Shown here: piece after piece, positions 10,930-23,800 of the stretch
Layout: every line of letters starts with the position of its first letter
Numbering within the stretch: position 1 is the first letter of the stretch
Assembly: GCA_000149265.1 (NCBI GenBank)
Contig: CH002607.1
Coordinates: forward strand, 1-64,000
Source of the DNA: Ciona savignyi
Lineage: Eukaryota > Chordata > Ascidiacea > Phlebobranchia > Cionidae
Length of the DNA: 64,000 bases
Direction: 5' to 3'
Made by a program: the position numbers and the translations under genes
Notes under the pieces: generated by a model
What the model saw: only the letters and a program-made list of their open reading frames with translations
What the model was told of the DNA's origin: nothing
Database searches by the model: none

Positions 10930-11446
10930 TGTGGGGGTCTTCCTTATTTTGCTTAGGTCAAGGCTTGGATTTGCGCCTGGTGCTTGAACTAATTCTGGCA
11001 TGAGGTTTCCCCCAACTAACATACCTCAGCCATGAATAAAATAGATGGCAATCCGGACTCCATAAAGAACTTCTTTATTGATATATTGCAATCTGATACA
11101 ATACAATTCATACAGTTAAACTGGTTCATTATACATGCTTGAAGATATCATCCTCAAGCAGGCAGTGCTTGTCTACATTTGAAGATATCATCTTCAAGCA
11201 GGCAGTGCTTGTCTACATTTCAGAACGCGTTTCTGATAATAATTAATGCAAAAACTTTATACACAAAACATCAGCTTGCAAAACGTATGGCATGGGGATT
11301 ATATCCCGTTAACACGCACAGGAAGTGAGAACGGGTTTTTAGAACAGGCGCAAGCTGTGCAGAATGCAATTATGGCTTACTAAAACAATTTAACAAAGCT
11401 TAATATAATCAGCAACAAATATTACACAAGCCGCGAATTTGCTACA
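10930..11446 (-). repeat. LTR (3' LTR in element orientation)
   Basis: This is the 517-bp terminal repeat. It contains a duplicated ~38-bp segment with a near-palindrome around AAGATATCATC (TTGAAGAT...ATCTTCAA). It differs from the partner LTR at about 11007 (T/G) and about 11215 (A/G). Confidence 0.88.
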
Positions 11447-12266
11447 TAGCTTCCTTTCCCCCCAAATTTTAAATTTTGAAAACTATTAATCCTCTATGGG
11501 ATCTATACACATTTTGTAGGAATTCGAGGCTTTCAAATGGTGGCGCGAAAATCATTTTTCAATAAATCGAATAGGTCGGGTCTCATCGATGGCGAAATGT
11601 GGATAATATCTGTAAAATAAACTGAACAAGGTTTTTTGTATAGGGCCTATGAAATAACTATCAGGTTATTCGCTAAGCTAAAGCATTGGTGGTCCATGCA
11701 GAGGGCAAAAAATCAAACCAAAGCATTATTCAGACGCAAATTACGCTATAGACATAAAAACCATGCTCGTATAAAAAATAGTCGGCGTGGAGCATCCTCG
11801 ACACGCAATAACATACCCAGTAGACACAAAGTACTCATATAAAATAGGCCACTCTAGACGATAATCAATACTCATGTAATAATCAATAATGCTTTAGTCG
11901 TGATCGTATACCCTATTCACATTTCTCACCAATCCTTGAGCAAAATGCTGAACAACTCGATGACAGTCAAGAGTTCCGTCTCGTAGACAACGAAGCCATC
12001 ACGAACTCGGCGAACTTGCATGTAGGTTGGCTCAGGTGATCGCGCAGGTTTCGTAAATAACACGGCCATAGCATCTCGGGCACGAAATGGAAACTTCGTT
12101 TTCTTCTTGAATTGTATTGTTCATGAATGTTTCGCAAGCGGTGCGTTCTTCACTCACACGGCTTCTTTGTGACAAGGCGGTACGTTCTTCATTGCAATCT
12201 TCACTTTCGGCATTCTGCAGCTATCGGAAGGTTGCGCTAGTTCAACATCACGTCGGGCTTCATCAA

Positions 12267-12783
12267 TGTGGGGGTCTTCCTTATTTTGCTTAGGTCAAGG
12301 CTTGGATTTGCGCCTGGTGCTTGAACTAATTCTGGCATGAGGTTGCCCCCAACTAACATACCTCAGCCATGAATAAAATAGATGGCAATCCGGACTCCAT
12401 AAAGAACTTCTTTATTGATATATTGCAATCTGATACAATACAATTCATACAGTTAAACTGGTTCATTATACATGCTTGAAGATATCATCCTCAAGCAGGC
12501 AGTGCTTGTCTACATTTGAAGATATCATCTTCAAGCAGGCAGTGCTTGTCTGCATTTCAGAACGCGTTTCTGATAATAATTAATGCAAAAACTTTATACA
12601 CAAAACATCAGCTTGCAAAACGTATGGCATGGGGATTATATCCCGTTAACACGCACAGGAAGTGAGAACGGGTTTTTAGAACAGGCGCAAGCTGTGCAGA
12701 ATGCAATTATGGCTTACTAAAACAATTTAACAAAGCTTAATATAATCAGCAACAAATATTACACAAGCCGCGAATTTGCTACA
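12267..12783 (-). repeat. LTR (5' LTR in element orientation)
   Basis: This is the second 517-bp terminal repeat, the same length as its partner and nearly identical. On the minus strand it starts TGTAGC and ends CCCACA. Confidence 0.88.
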
Positions 12784-12789
12784 AACTAA

Positions 12790-13970
12790 GATAAGATTCT
12801 GTTGTGGAAATGCGTTAATTTCTATCCCTGTAGTAATCCGTGCACGTTTCCAGACAGTTATTTTGTGCCCTGTAATCATGTGTGTCCTGTAATCAAATGT
12901 AATCATGCCCGCATGTGTGTGATAATCTTTTACCTTGATATGCAACATTTATTTCGTTCTATATAACCCGACGTGTTTTCCCTTAAATTTATTTACCTTC
13001 AATAACCTCCAATACAAGAATAAGAAAAAATTAAAATCAAAGTTACCAGAAAGTTGTAATACCAGAAACAATACTACTTTAAGCAAACTTCGATAACCCT
13101 AAGGGCCACTCATTTTTTTGCAGCAACAACATACACGTTTATTATATACATATATATGCATTTGGCGTATAGTTGTCGGTTAAGCATAAGCTATATGTTA
13201 TATGTATAAATGTTGCGGGTGTAGCCACGTTCCGACGGATTCTTATGATCTGACGGCTGTCGATAAGTGATCACTTTCTCTAATGCACCTGATCTCAGTT
13301 TGCAGCCAGTAAACTTCCCTCGGTTAACACACACCACTTTTATTTACAATTTCACAGATTTGGGTTTCAGGTGATTAAAAGTGTTTCGTTTGATCACTAT
13401 AAAATAAACATTAACCGGTTATTGCATGAGATTACGTACACACATTACACAATCAGTTCTACACAACATCTATATACACCAAGGATAAGCGACTACATAC
13501 AACAATGAGAACAACAAGTTTAAATACCCTATAGGGCAAAGAAATATATGCGATACGGTCGTCGATCATGCAGGGTTAATGGACGCAAAATGATCACGCA
13601 GCGTGTAATCCGGTCAGTCCTATAGTATTATCAATGAAAAGGGTTCAAACAAGTTTCACTGCCACATTCTAACTTAATGATCACGCAGCGTGTGATCGGG
13701 TCAGTTCTATAACATTAAAAAATCAAAGAAGTTCGAACGAGTTTCGCTGCCACATTCTACAATAATTGTATATACAGTCTAAGTGTGTTTTACAAATGGT
13801 TCTGGTTTACACTCCCTAGTTTTATAGTACGTTGTAATATACGGACATCTTTACTTTCATAGACAAAATTAGTTTACGATCTATTAATATAGTTACAGTT
13901 CACAAATCTTAAATTAAAAACGGATTATATTTTTCAAATCTATTTTCGTTAAGACTATCAAAGCCAAAAC
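12790..13970. other. Intergenic and 3' flank of the lectin-like gene
   Basis: It includes a pair of related segments around GATCACGCAGCGTGTAATC (13590) and GATCACGCAGCGTGTGATC (13679), each followed by a similar GGTCAGTCCTATA / GTTTCACTGCCACATTCTA context. This suggests a local ~88-bp duplication. No gene was recognised. Confidence 0.45.
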
Positions 13971-13978
13971 TTTAAAAT

Positions 13979-15766
13979 TTAGTTGTAAACACTAATTGGA
14001 TCAGCAGTTACGCCCCACTTATTAACGAGGTGCTGGTGGTATTCCTTCATTACCACGTCCGCGATCACGATCCCCCTGAATAGTATAAGTTCACCGATCG
14101 ACAACATTGAAAGATGTTGCTCAGCAACTTTTATATTTCCGATCATGAATACTGTATCTGAGGGAGACGTCCTGGCTTGGAACCGTTGAAGTAATTTCCC
14201 ATTGCACCAAACACTACTGGCATCAACACCACCATCGACATTCCATTGAACGCTGAGGATATTCCAAACACCAAGGGTTGTTGGGTTTGCATTTACAGGA
14301 AAGGAAGTTATTGTAATTCTATCTGGATTTGCCCCACTCACAATCAAAGATCCATTAGATTGTTTTTGAAACATGACAAACTTATCCCAGCCATTGTTGT
14401 CATTTCCAAAAAGACCGTTCATAAGTGAATACGGCGCAATATGGGGTATATTGTCGATCCTGTAAGCAATGAACACGGTTATTAAGTCGTTTTGTCCAGG
14501 AATTGGGTTCAGATCAATATTCGCGATGAGCTTAGGAGATGGGTCATTATTGAAAACTAGATAACGGTGACCGTTTTGCCTCGAACTAGAAAGACGAGGC
14601 TGAAGATTTGGGTTACTTTGGTTGGCAGGCACAGGAGAAGTTCCTTGGTTATAAACATGAGATACTTTGGAATTGTTTGAAGATAATAGTAGATTCCAAT
14701 CAAAGTCGACGCTATATTTAAGAGTGGCAGTTGCTGTGATGTAATCTGTAAGGAAAAAACTTAAGTAAACTGATGGTGGTCAGATTACACTGGCCAGTGT
14801 GACATAGACTTACATTTTGTATGCATATTATTTTGCATTTCAAAATCACCACATGTAATTACGAAAGTCGCCTAACACGTTACATACATTGTTTACGGTC
14901 CGGTGGTTAATATGAATGAACAATGTAGTGTCCTATTGCGCATAAATGCCATTTAGGGTTACCGGCTAAGAATATGAATAGCATTTAGAATACAGAGGTC
15001 TAACTAACGATAACTAAAGTAGTTCTTTGGTCAAGCAGTGACAAAATTATGTATACACACATCTTACAGTATTTTACCATCCGAACTATATATTTCGGTG
15101 GATTTTACAGGTAGTCATATATACCGATTATCTTCACCAGTAAATAATTTTAACCAGTGACTTTTCGCATTATACTGTTTTATCTGAACATTTCGGACAA
15201 TGATTTTCTATATGTTTCTATTTAACATATCTTAAACTATTCAAACAATACGTATATCTCAAACAGTTAACACGAAACACGAACAAATTAAGCTAATGTG
15301 AAATATGCACAATGTATATTTGGAGATTATGTACCTGAAATCGTAAAAAGCTCCCAGTCGATTTTTAAAGCCCCTCTCCAACCCGAGTCGCGATCTGTGC
15401 GTTCCAACTGAATTATGAAGTGGTAGTAGTTAATCTTCACAACAGTGACCCTGAAAGTTTCTGGACCAGTCGGGTTGTAGGAGCGAGCGGTAGCTTGGAT
15501 GTGGTAAGGCACAAAAGAAAAGCATGAGTCGTAGTCGATTTTGATGTTCGATTTCAGTGTTTCGGATGATAAGAATAGGTCAGTTGATCCTTTTATGGTC
15601 GCAAATCCAACTGCGAAATAATTCAATTAAATATGAAAAATGAATACTAATCTATGAATCAAAAGGACGTAGTATGATTTACCGTAATTAGGCATATCTT
15701 ATATAACTTACTTGTAAAACCTTCCGCAGAGAAAATTATATTTATCACCACGAAGAGGAAAATCAT
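13979..15766 (-). CDS. Secreted protein with H-type-lectin-like and LamG/ConA-like regions
   Basis: Three exons on the minus strand: 15766-15712, 15610-15335, 14745-13979; phases 1 and 1, consensus junctions, 365 residues. The ATG opens an 18-residue hydrophobic signal (MIFLFVVINIIFSAEG). Exon 2 resembles an H-type lectin fold: FSFVPYHIQATARSYN, then FRVTVVKINYYHFIIQLER, then a closing KIDWELF. Exon 3 adds about 80 linker residues and then a jelly-roll domain (ITVFIAYRI, GWDKFVMFQ, GVWNILSVQW) that ends SIGELILFRGI...YHQHLVNKWGV, the typical last strand and helix of LamG-like/ConA-like domains. It probably acts outside the cell as a carbohydrate or matrix binder. Domain names rest on pattern only; the exon structure is firmer than the function. 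Confidence 0.75.
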
Positions 15767-17104
15767 GTTTTACTTTTTTCAAAGCAGAATACTTAAAATT
15801 ACAAATCGTCTACCTGTATATGTTAAATCTGTAAACGCTCAGAATAAAACTCAGTTCGTTTATGTTTGATATCTAACTTGTAAACACGTCATGTAACTTC
15901 CCGCGTTATTCTGCTTACACACTGTTGTACGTCAAAAGTTAAAGGAATTAAGTTGTGATGAGTTCATAGTTCGTTTCACGGGCATTGTAAATGTACAAAA
16001 TATTTTTCCCCGTAAATCTAACCTGTAAGCATTATTGACGTAAGAATGAACCCTTTATGTGATTTGTGATCGATAATACAAGCATCAGTTACTTCACTAC
16101 TGTACTTACAGTTAGTTATTTAAATAAATATCTAAATATCTAAATATAGATCCATTTATACAAATTACCACGTGACGTCGGTTATCTTTATAAAAGAACA
16201 AGCTGTATCCCCCCACCCCCCAAAAAAAATATATATATATATATAAGAACAGTTATTATTGCTATTGTGTGAAACAGTACGAAGGGTCCAAAATTGTAAC
16301 ATTGTAGGAGAATGGGGAATAAGACTGAAATCTTGGTAATTTATCAGCTTGTCGCCTGAAGTCGCTCTTTAATTTTTTGGAAAGCCACATGACTATTGGT
16401 AAATTGGAGTGGTATTTTAGATAACACAACCACGTGATCTGCTAGAAGTTTGTACCGTGACAGAGTTTTCTAATTTAATTCGTTCTTATTTTTAAACAGG
16501 TGTTATTAAACATATTTTAATACGACTATAAGAGAGTGTCAACCATGTGTTTAACCACCACTATTTGTAAAACACATTTTGTATGCTATATATTTACGCG
16601 AGCAGGGTCCCAAACCACACTTGTTTTTTTTTTGAGTATGTAGTTTGTTTCTGCAAATATAAACGGATGGGTCCCTGAGGTAACAATCTGATTTTGTTCT
16701 TAATGTTCATTACACAATATATATGTTATGGTCAGATATGTGCACGTCAGGTCCATGTTATTTAACAATCCAGAAAGTTTTACCCGGACTGCCATAGTTT
16801 TGTTTCTGTAAGCATAAACGCATGGGTCTCATAAGTATGAAACCAAACTTTTTTTATGTGTAGTTAAAAAATAATTTTCGTGTTAGATTTACGAACATTT
16901 AAAAAAAGGAGAAAAGGGGAAAAACGGACGAAAACAATGTTTCTCATTTTTCCAAATGGGACCCTTAATAAGGGAACAGACGAGTCTCCGTGCGCGTTAC
17001 ACATGTATTTTTAATTTCTTTATTTGTATGCTTTTAAGGTATAAACAGTTTAAGGTGCTGTTGTATTTCGGTTCCCCTTTTTAACTTTGAAAACGTGGTT
17101 CATA
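15767..17104. other. Intergenic, AT-rich, with repeat family 3
   Basis: No gene was recognised. It holds a short AT dinucleotide run near 16231-16243 and the repeat at 16525-16975. Confidence 0.4.
16525..16975. repeat. Interspersed repeat family 3, shorter copy
   Basis: It is colinear with 9905-10780 (GTCAACCATGTGTTTAACCA, CACTATTTGTAAAACACAT, GAGTATGTAGTTTG, GAAAAACGGACGAAAAC) with an internal deletion relative to that copy. Confidence 0.55.
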
Positions 17105-17349
17105 GACTCCGTATTGTCAGATCACCTCGCGCCCACCGTCGGGTTACCAGAGCTATTGCAGTGTATTGTATGTGATAGACACGTTCCTTTAATTTGGTAG
17201 AACCCATTAATCCGCTGGGTTCAGACAATCTTCGTAAAGTGCCTTGCCAAAGGAAACAACCGACTATCTTTCGACCAGTATCGCATCTGCAACCGTTCGA
17301 TTGAAAGGCGACGCACTTAACCCCCAGACTAACTGGCCGGACAAATGTT
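17105..17349 (-). mobile_element. tRNA-derived SINE, minus orientation
   Basis: It runs from CAGATCACCTCGCGCCCACC through ATTGCAGTGTATTGTATGTG to the tRNA-like end (GCAACCGTTCGATTGAAAGG, CTAACTGGCCGGACAAA), the reverse complement of the 9386 copy. Confidence 0.75.
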
Positions 17350-17814
17350 TATTTGTCCAGATCGTTTTAACAAATGGCCCAATCATCTGTCGGTTCACTT
17401 AAAGCATTAACTTAAGCAATCAATGCCACGCTGTCTTTTAATTAACCTACGTTCCGAAAACCGCGCTTCAAGTGATCCTGTAGTATTTAGAGGCATCCGT
17501 TTCTGTGTACCCATTTGAAATTGTTGACGTATTGCCGTGGTAATTAATTGCGTAAATTTATTTTTTCTTTTATAGATTTCTTTAAAGAAAATGATTCAAA
17601 TTGCGCATTACGCTTACACTGAAACCTAAAATTGCCGATACTTGTCGATTTTCGAAATCTACACAGAAACCTCAGTTAAAAGTAAATATTAAAATCGCCA
17701 GCAATCGTAACAAATTGTTTTGCATGTGTTGTAAGAACTTCGTGATCTGTATTGTTCCAGACAGTTGGATTTAAACTAGTATTTAATAGCATTGGGTACA
17801 TTGGATCTAATAGC

Positions 17815-20800
17815 ATGTCTCTCTACGATGGTCTGGGTGTAGAAAACACCCAAAACAAGGCTACAGGGTGGTCTCCAAGTTTTCAAATGCTCAAAACTCA
17901 ACTGCAGGTATGTTTTGTGTTGATGAAAGACTTGGTCAAATTCGGAGATAAAAAAATTAAAAACACAAATTGTGGTATTTTTCAAAAAAATATGTGTGGT
18001 GCTTTAAATTTCTCAATTCCTGTGAATAACTTTTTCAATGTGGATTTTCCCCCATTCCATTATAGAAATAGCTTATCCGTTCGAAATCTCTATATTATCT
18101 GAATCATTTTAATATATTATCCGTAGTTTATTTTCCAAAATTTTCACTGTAGTTTAATTTATTTCTCAGTGTCTTTCTCGGTGTCTCCTTGTTAAACTTC
18201 ACAGTTTAATTTATTTTACTATTGTTATTATTTTGTTTTTGTGCGTTTAACAAATAAAATATATTTGATTGTAGGCGCGAAAAGCAACCCTAACGAAAGC
18301 GAAAAATGAAAAAGGAAGATCGGCAGTCAACTCCGTTGCTCCTGTTATCGATTTCACCAAGTTAAGACAGGATGATACAACAATGGTAAGTTTTGTAGAA
18401 ACAACATGATAATAATAATTATGTATGCTATATATCCTTGTTTGCAAATAAATTTTTTAATTGCAAATTGGTATTAAAACGATAGGTATCCTATAGGGCT
18501 GCGAAAAATTAACGGTTAACCCGGTTAACCGTTTATATGGTTAACCGTCACGTCAAATTTTAACCGTTTAACCGTTTTTTAACGTTACTTTACCGCCCAC
18601 ATTTAATTGGGCGTAATTGCGTTTTAATAATCTTCAAATATACATAACTCCATTCACACGTTGATTGTTTCATTATTACGTTATATAAGCAACCATTCAC
18701 ACGTCGATTGTTTGATTGTCAACGTAATATACGCACCATTCACACGTCGATTGTTTGATTGTCAACGTAATATAAGCAACCATTCAGACGCTGATTGTTT
18801 GATTTTTAACTCAATATTACGCATTACAATCAAAGTTATACTATGTGTCTTAAGGTGACGTTTAAAAACTATAAAGTAACACATAAATAAGACCCGATAA
18901 TGTCGGTAATCACGCGCATTATTTCTTTGCTGCCCTTTACGGCTGCCTGAACTTTTTTTGCCAAAAATGGTGCCGATTTGATGGTAGTTTAAAGAAAATC
19001 GGTTAACGGTTAACCGATTATTTTTACATCAGTTAACCGTTTTTTAATTTAACCGTTAATTCGCAGCCCTAGTATCCTATAATAACTCTCCCACAACCTT
19101 TGGGCTGCTGGTCTAAAGCAACTGACACAAAAAGTCCAATCATTTAAGAAAATCATGCAATGAAATAACTTACGAAGCAAAGAAATAAAGGAAAATCAAA
19201 GAGAGTCAAAAAATGCGAAGCATTTAAATTTCCAATTTATAAAACTTTAATTTAAATTTCGGGTATAAAAATAAAACTTCAATAAAAAAAAAACTTAAAT
19301 TACTAGCATAGAAAAAAAACGATATCTTAATTGTTTATAAATATCTCAAATTGCAATTAAAAACATTCATGAGTAATTGAGTATCCTATAATATCTTTCC
19401 TTTAACAATTCGCCTGATGGTCCAATTAAGCTTTCAGGTCGAACAATTTCTAATCTATCAACTTCACCTCATCACAACCAGGGTTTCGGTTCAGGGGGTC
19501 CCCCTAAGTTATTTCCGTTTATCATCTGGGCTGCACACGTCTTGCTCATCTCTAATCTATCAACTTCACTTCCCCCAGGAGGACATGAGAGATGCCAAAC
19601 CCAGCGTCTTCCTTGGAGGGGAGATCCTTGAGAAGTTTGTTGACGAGTACGACCCTTTGCATCCCAATGATTATGATGTCATTAATAAGAAAGACAAGGA
19701 GCGCAAAGAATCTCAGCACGAGAACGACAGGTGGGATTTTCCGTCCGTGTTTGTTTTTTCTTGACTAGTTTGTGATGCAAATATTATAAAGATACTAAAA
19801 ATATGCATTAAATATTGTCAAAGAAAATGAATTTTTTAATTTGGCAAATAGATTTCCAATTGACTTTAAAAAGGTTTGCACAACTGACTTTTGACTGAAA
19901 ACTTAGTTTAAAACAAAGTTTATAAAAGTATATGTCATCACTAGTAACAAATCTAGATGATATTTGCTAAGTCCCATGTACTTGTGTGTGCCCTATCCAC
20001 CTACCAACTAACCCCAACCCCAACCCCCACCCAGGGATCGGGAATTAGAGGAGCGACGTAAGAGACGGGCGGAACGCCACGCGAAGAAGACCGACGCAGA
20101 TGATTCCTTCCCTCGTCCAATGGGATATGGAGATGAGGTCGATTTTGAAAGGGAGAAAAAGAAAAGAGGTTTGGTTGCTTAAATATGGTGCATAAAGAAT
20201 CTGCATGGAAAGTTTGGTTGATATAAATTGTGTATCTTGTATGTGTGGGATATATATTTGATTTAGAAACTGCCTTCTTATTAAAATAGATGTAAAACCT
20301 CCTTGTTTCACTGACGGCATATTGAAAAAATAAGTATTAAGTAAAATGAGCATTAAGTTATGGTTATAAGGTTTTCTCGATCATAACTTAACTCTTAATT
20401 TAAATCACATTAAAATATACTTGTTGGTTTTCTCATGGTGTCACAGTTACATGGCTGAAGGCACGGGAGTAGTACAACCATGGCACCCTAAATTTTATCT
20501 ATTCAATTATTTGATACGATTATTCTCACACCATATTTTCCCACCAAGTGATGGCAAACAAAGCTGCAATCGCTCCACCAACTGCACTTATTGAAGCTGA
20601 CAAACAATCGTTGCCAACAGGTAAGTTACAACTCCTTAGCTCACACAATAAAGCTCTGTCCGCATTGAGGCTGTGCCATGTGTAAGCTTAATTTCCAAGC
20701 AGTTACTTACCACCCATTTAACTTTAAAATACACACGAGGATGGGTTGTGATATTTGTTTTATCCATCTGAATAAAAAACAGGTGACATTAAAGCAATCA

Positions 20801-23800
20801 TCAGAGTAATTCGAACCAACCAGCAGGTTAGCAAAGCCATGGTGCTATGCTTATATGATTGGGACATCACTACTGATTTTATGCTACCAATTAATCAACA
20901 ATTCATTCTTAATTACCATGTGATAACTCCCTACAGTCTAGTTGCCGAAGTTATTACAGTATGATGTATATTACTAAGACATTGCGGGTGTTTTAGTTCA
21001 ACCCATTAACCCACTTCAAACAATTTCCGCTAAGTGCTTAGCCCAAGTACACAACTAACTATCGATTGGTGGTACTATGTATAAGTAGTTATATATTGGT
21101 TTGCAAAGTAGATAACGATATAGGTTTGGCTCCCACCTCAGATCGGCCCGAGTCACCCCCGTTGGTCAGCACAGTTGGAACCCAGTTTGCAAAGAACCTG
21201 GCGTAAGTTTTTTTGTTGTCCTTAAATTGATTATATTTCCAAGAGAATTATCTGTGTTGAGCAAAATCTCCTCTGAAGCATAAAGCAAAGGATTGTTAAG
21301 TAGTTCCAAGCAAAAAACATGAAGCTAAAACTAGAATAATAATTGAGAAACGTCTCTTTAAGATGACAATTATTTTTACTCAAATCTTACAAATTTAAAT
21401 TTGTTTCAATGTACATTGCTTTGTATTGAAGAGAGACTAAAAGTGACATATAATTGTGTTAATAGTTGTAAAAGCTTTTCGCAGTATTTGTTTTTTTTTG
21501 TTGGGTTGCACACAAATCACCGTTGTCTTCGATTTGTTAGTATTTAGCTCACAATACAGATTAACCAGTAAATGGTTAATTGATATGGTTTACTGGTTAC
21601 CCAATTGGTTGTAAGTTAACGTCTACTTCTCCAGTAAACCAGACCCTGATGCCCAGTCCTAATGATAAATATTTCTTAGTTAAAAATGGACAAATGTTTT
21701 AGTTGAAAATGGACAAACAAAAATTGTGCGTTGATGTTTTACCAGTTTGTTTCTGCAGGGGGTCTGTGGCTCACAAAATCATGGCCAAATATGGATTCAA
21801 AGAAGGATTAGGACTGGGTAAGGACAACAGAGGTATCAGTCATGCTCTACAGGTGAGTCCTACATTAATATCTGTTGGCATTCACAGACTCTTACTTGCT
21901 TTGAGGATAGAATCGCATTGTAAAATGTTCGTTTTGTCATTTTAAATGTAATTCAATTGATTTTTCATATTTAAAACCATATTTTCATATTCAAATTTAA
22001 GTAAAATGAGTCATTACTTTAGTTTTGTTTACTCACCATTAACACATACGATTGGCTTTCATTTTAAGCAATTGGTTGTAAATGTTTGTAGGTCTTTCGG
22101 AAATACTGTAATCAAACAAACCGTTTGCAAATTAACCACCTTAAATGCGATCAGAAAAACAGACGTTTCAGAAACTTTTTAAAGGTTACGAAGTAAAATG
22201 AATTTTACTGGGTTGTTTAAGGTCGCTTAAACTAACATTAGCAGTTGGTTAATTTGCAAACTTCTGCCGTAGATTGAGAAGACAAGCAAAAGAGGAGGAA
22301 AGATCATCTCGAGTGAGCAGATTGAGCAACAAATTGAAGAGGATTACCAACGGGAACAACAGGAGAAGAAATCTGTCACCGACTTGCTCAAAAACCCAAC
22401 CAAAGTTATTTGTTTAAGGGTAGGAGTTGTGTGTGGTTGTAGTCTAGGCCAGCGGTTTCCAAACTGGGTCCTGGGAAACCGCGAGACTTTGCCAGGGCGC
22501 CACGAAAACATGCCGAAGTTGCTGCATTTATTGTTTTTCTCACAAAAAATTACGGTGCATATGCGTTACATCAGTAGAACGTTAAATGGGGATGTTTGAG
22601 CCTGTCAGTCTGGTGTGCAACCCCATACACTGGCATACAGTATTCGTTTTAATTGTTAAAAATCCATTGTTCGGTGTTATCTCCCACTATTTGATGGTAA
22701 CATGGCATTGTTTTTGGAATAATGGTTTGTCAAATAACTGGTTTGCATTAATTGATTGTTCGTCACTTTGGCGAATAGTTTTAAAAAGTTTAAATGGTTA
22801 TCCAAATGCGTGCTAGTCTGGATATACAATACTTGCAGTTTAAAAAAACAAAAAAATTAGGGAACCGCTGGTATAGGCTTTTTCGGTATTTAGGTTTTAT
22901 TTTTGGTATTTCTGTTTCAATTCGACCGATTAGCTCAGTGGTTTAGTGCATTGCCTTTTAGCCGAAGGGTTTCAACTTCAAAACTACTCACTAAACTTTT
23001 CAATTATTGATGGTTTTATTGTGAATAAGGATTTGAGAATATTGAGATTCGTCCATCACTAGCAAAGTTTAAACCGCAGTATAGTCACTGAGCAAGTTCA
23101 ACTTAATTTTCACTGTTTTGCTATTTTACCCGGCTTGTTACAGCATCACAAACAACTAAAAAATTGTCGGATTAAATCCGTTACAAAGTATTCAATTATC
23201 TTTGGTGGCTACTTTAACATTGCTGAACCTAATGGATTATAGTAATGGTTTAAAACAGAAAACAAATCTTAATCCCATTTAATTTACTATGAAGCTCCTG
23301 TATAATGGTGAGTGCGAGGCGATCCGATGATTACTTGTGTGATAATGCCTCTTGCATTTTCCAATTCATGATGAATATTTGATCATCATATTTTGATCAT
23401 CCACAGAACATGGTCGGACCAGGAGAGGTGGATGATGACTTGGAATTGGAGACAAAGGAAGAATGCTCGAAATATGGAAGCGTCAATAAATGTCTCATAT
23501 ATGAGGTGGGTACTTTGCTTTGCCTGGTGAGGCAAAATCTAAGGGGGTTGACAAACGGGCAATCGTCAGATCACTTTGCGCGCACCGTCGAGTTACCGGA
23601 ACTCTTGCAGTGTTTTGTGTATGATTATGACATTTTAGATGTTTTTTTTTTTGTTTTAGTAAACAACTATCAACGTATTGACTTGATATCAATAGTGCAA
23701 ACCTATCGATAGGTAGACGATCGGTTCTTTGGGCACTCAGCGTTAATAAAATTAAAAGAACGTCTTAATTATACACAACATACTGCAACAGTTTTGGGAA

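Larger units (their letters stand above)
10930..12783 (-). mobile_element. Non-autonomous LTR retrotransposon
   Basis: Two direct 517-bp LTRs (10930-11446 and 12267-12783), each TG...CA, differ at only two bases by eye and flank an 820-bp interior. The element is bounded by the 4-bp direct repeat AACT (10926-10929 and 12784-12787). The orientation is minus: a polypurine tract (GGGGGGAAAGGAAGC) lies just before the 3' LTR on that strand, and each LTR has TATAAAG and then AATAAA in minus order. The interior has only short minus-strand frames, one with a CPRC...C zinc-ribbon-like motif, and no reverse transcriptase, integrase or protease motif. I could not match a standard tRNA primer-binding site next to the 5' LTR (minus strand begins TTGATGAAGC). 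It must have been mobilised in trans. Confidence 0.85.

Noticed and set aside
18661..18858. 65-codon plus-strand frame
   Set aside because: Lies on the 43-bp tandem units inside a hAT-like element; no protein-like features.
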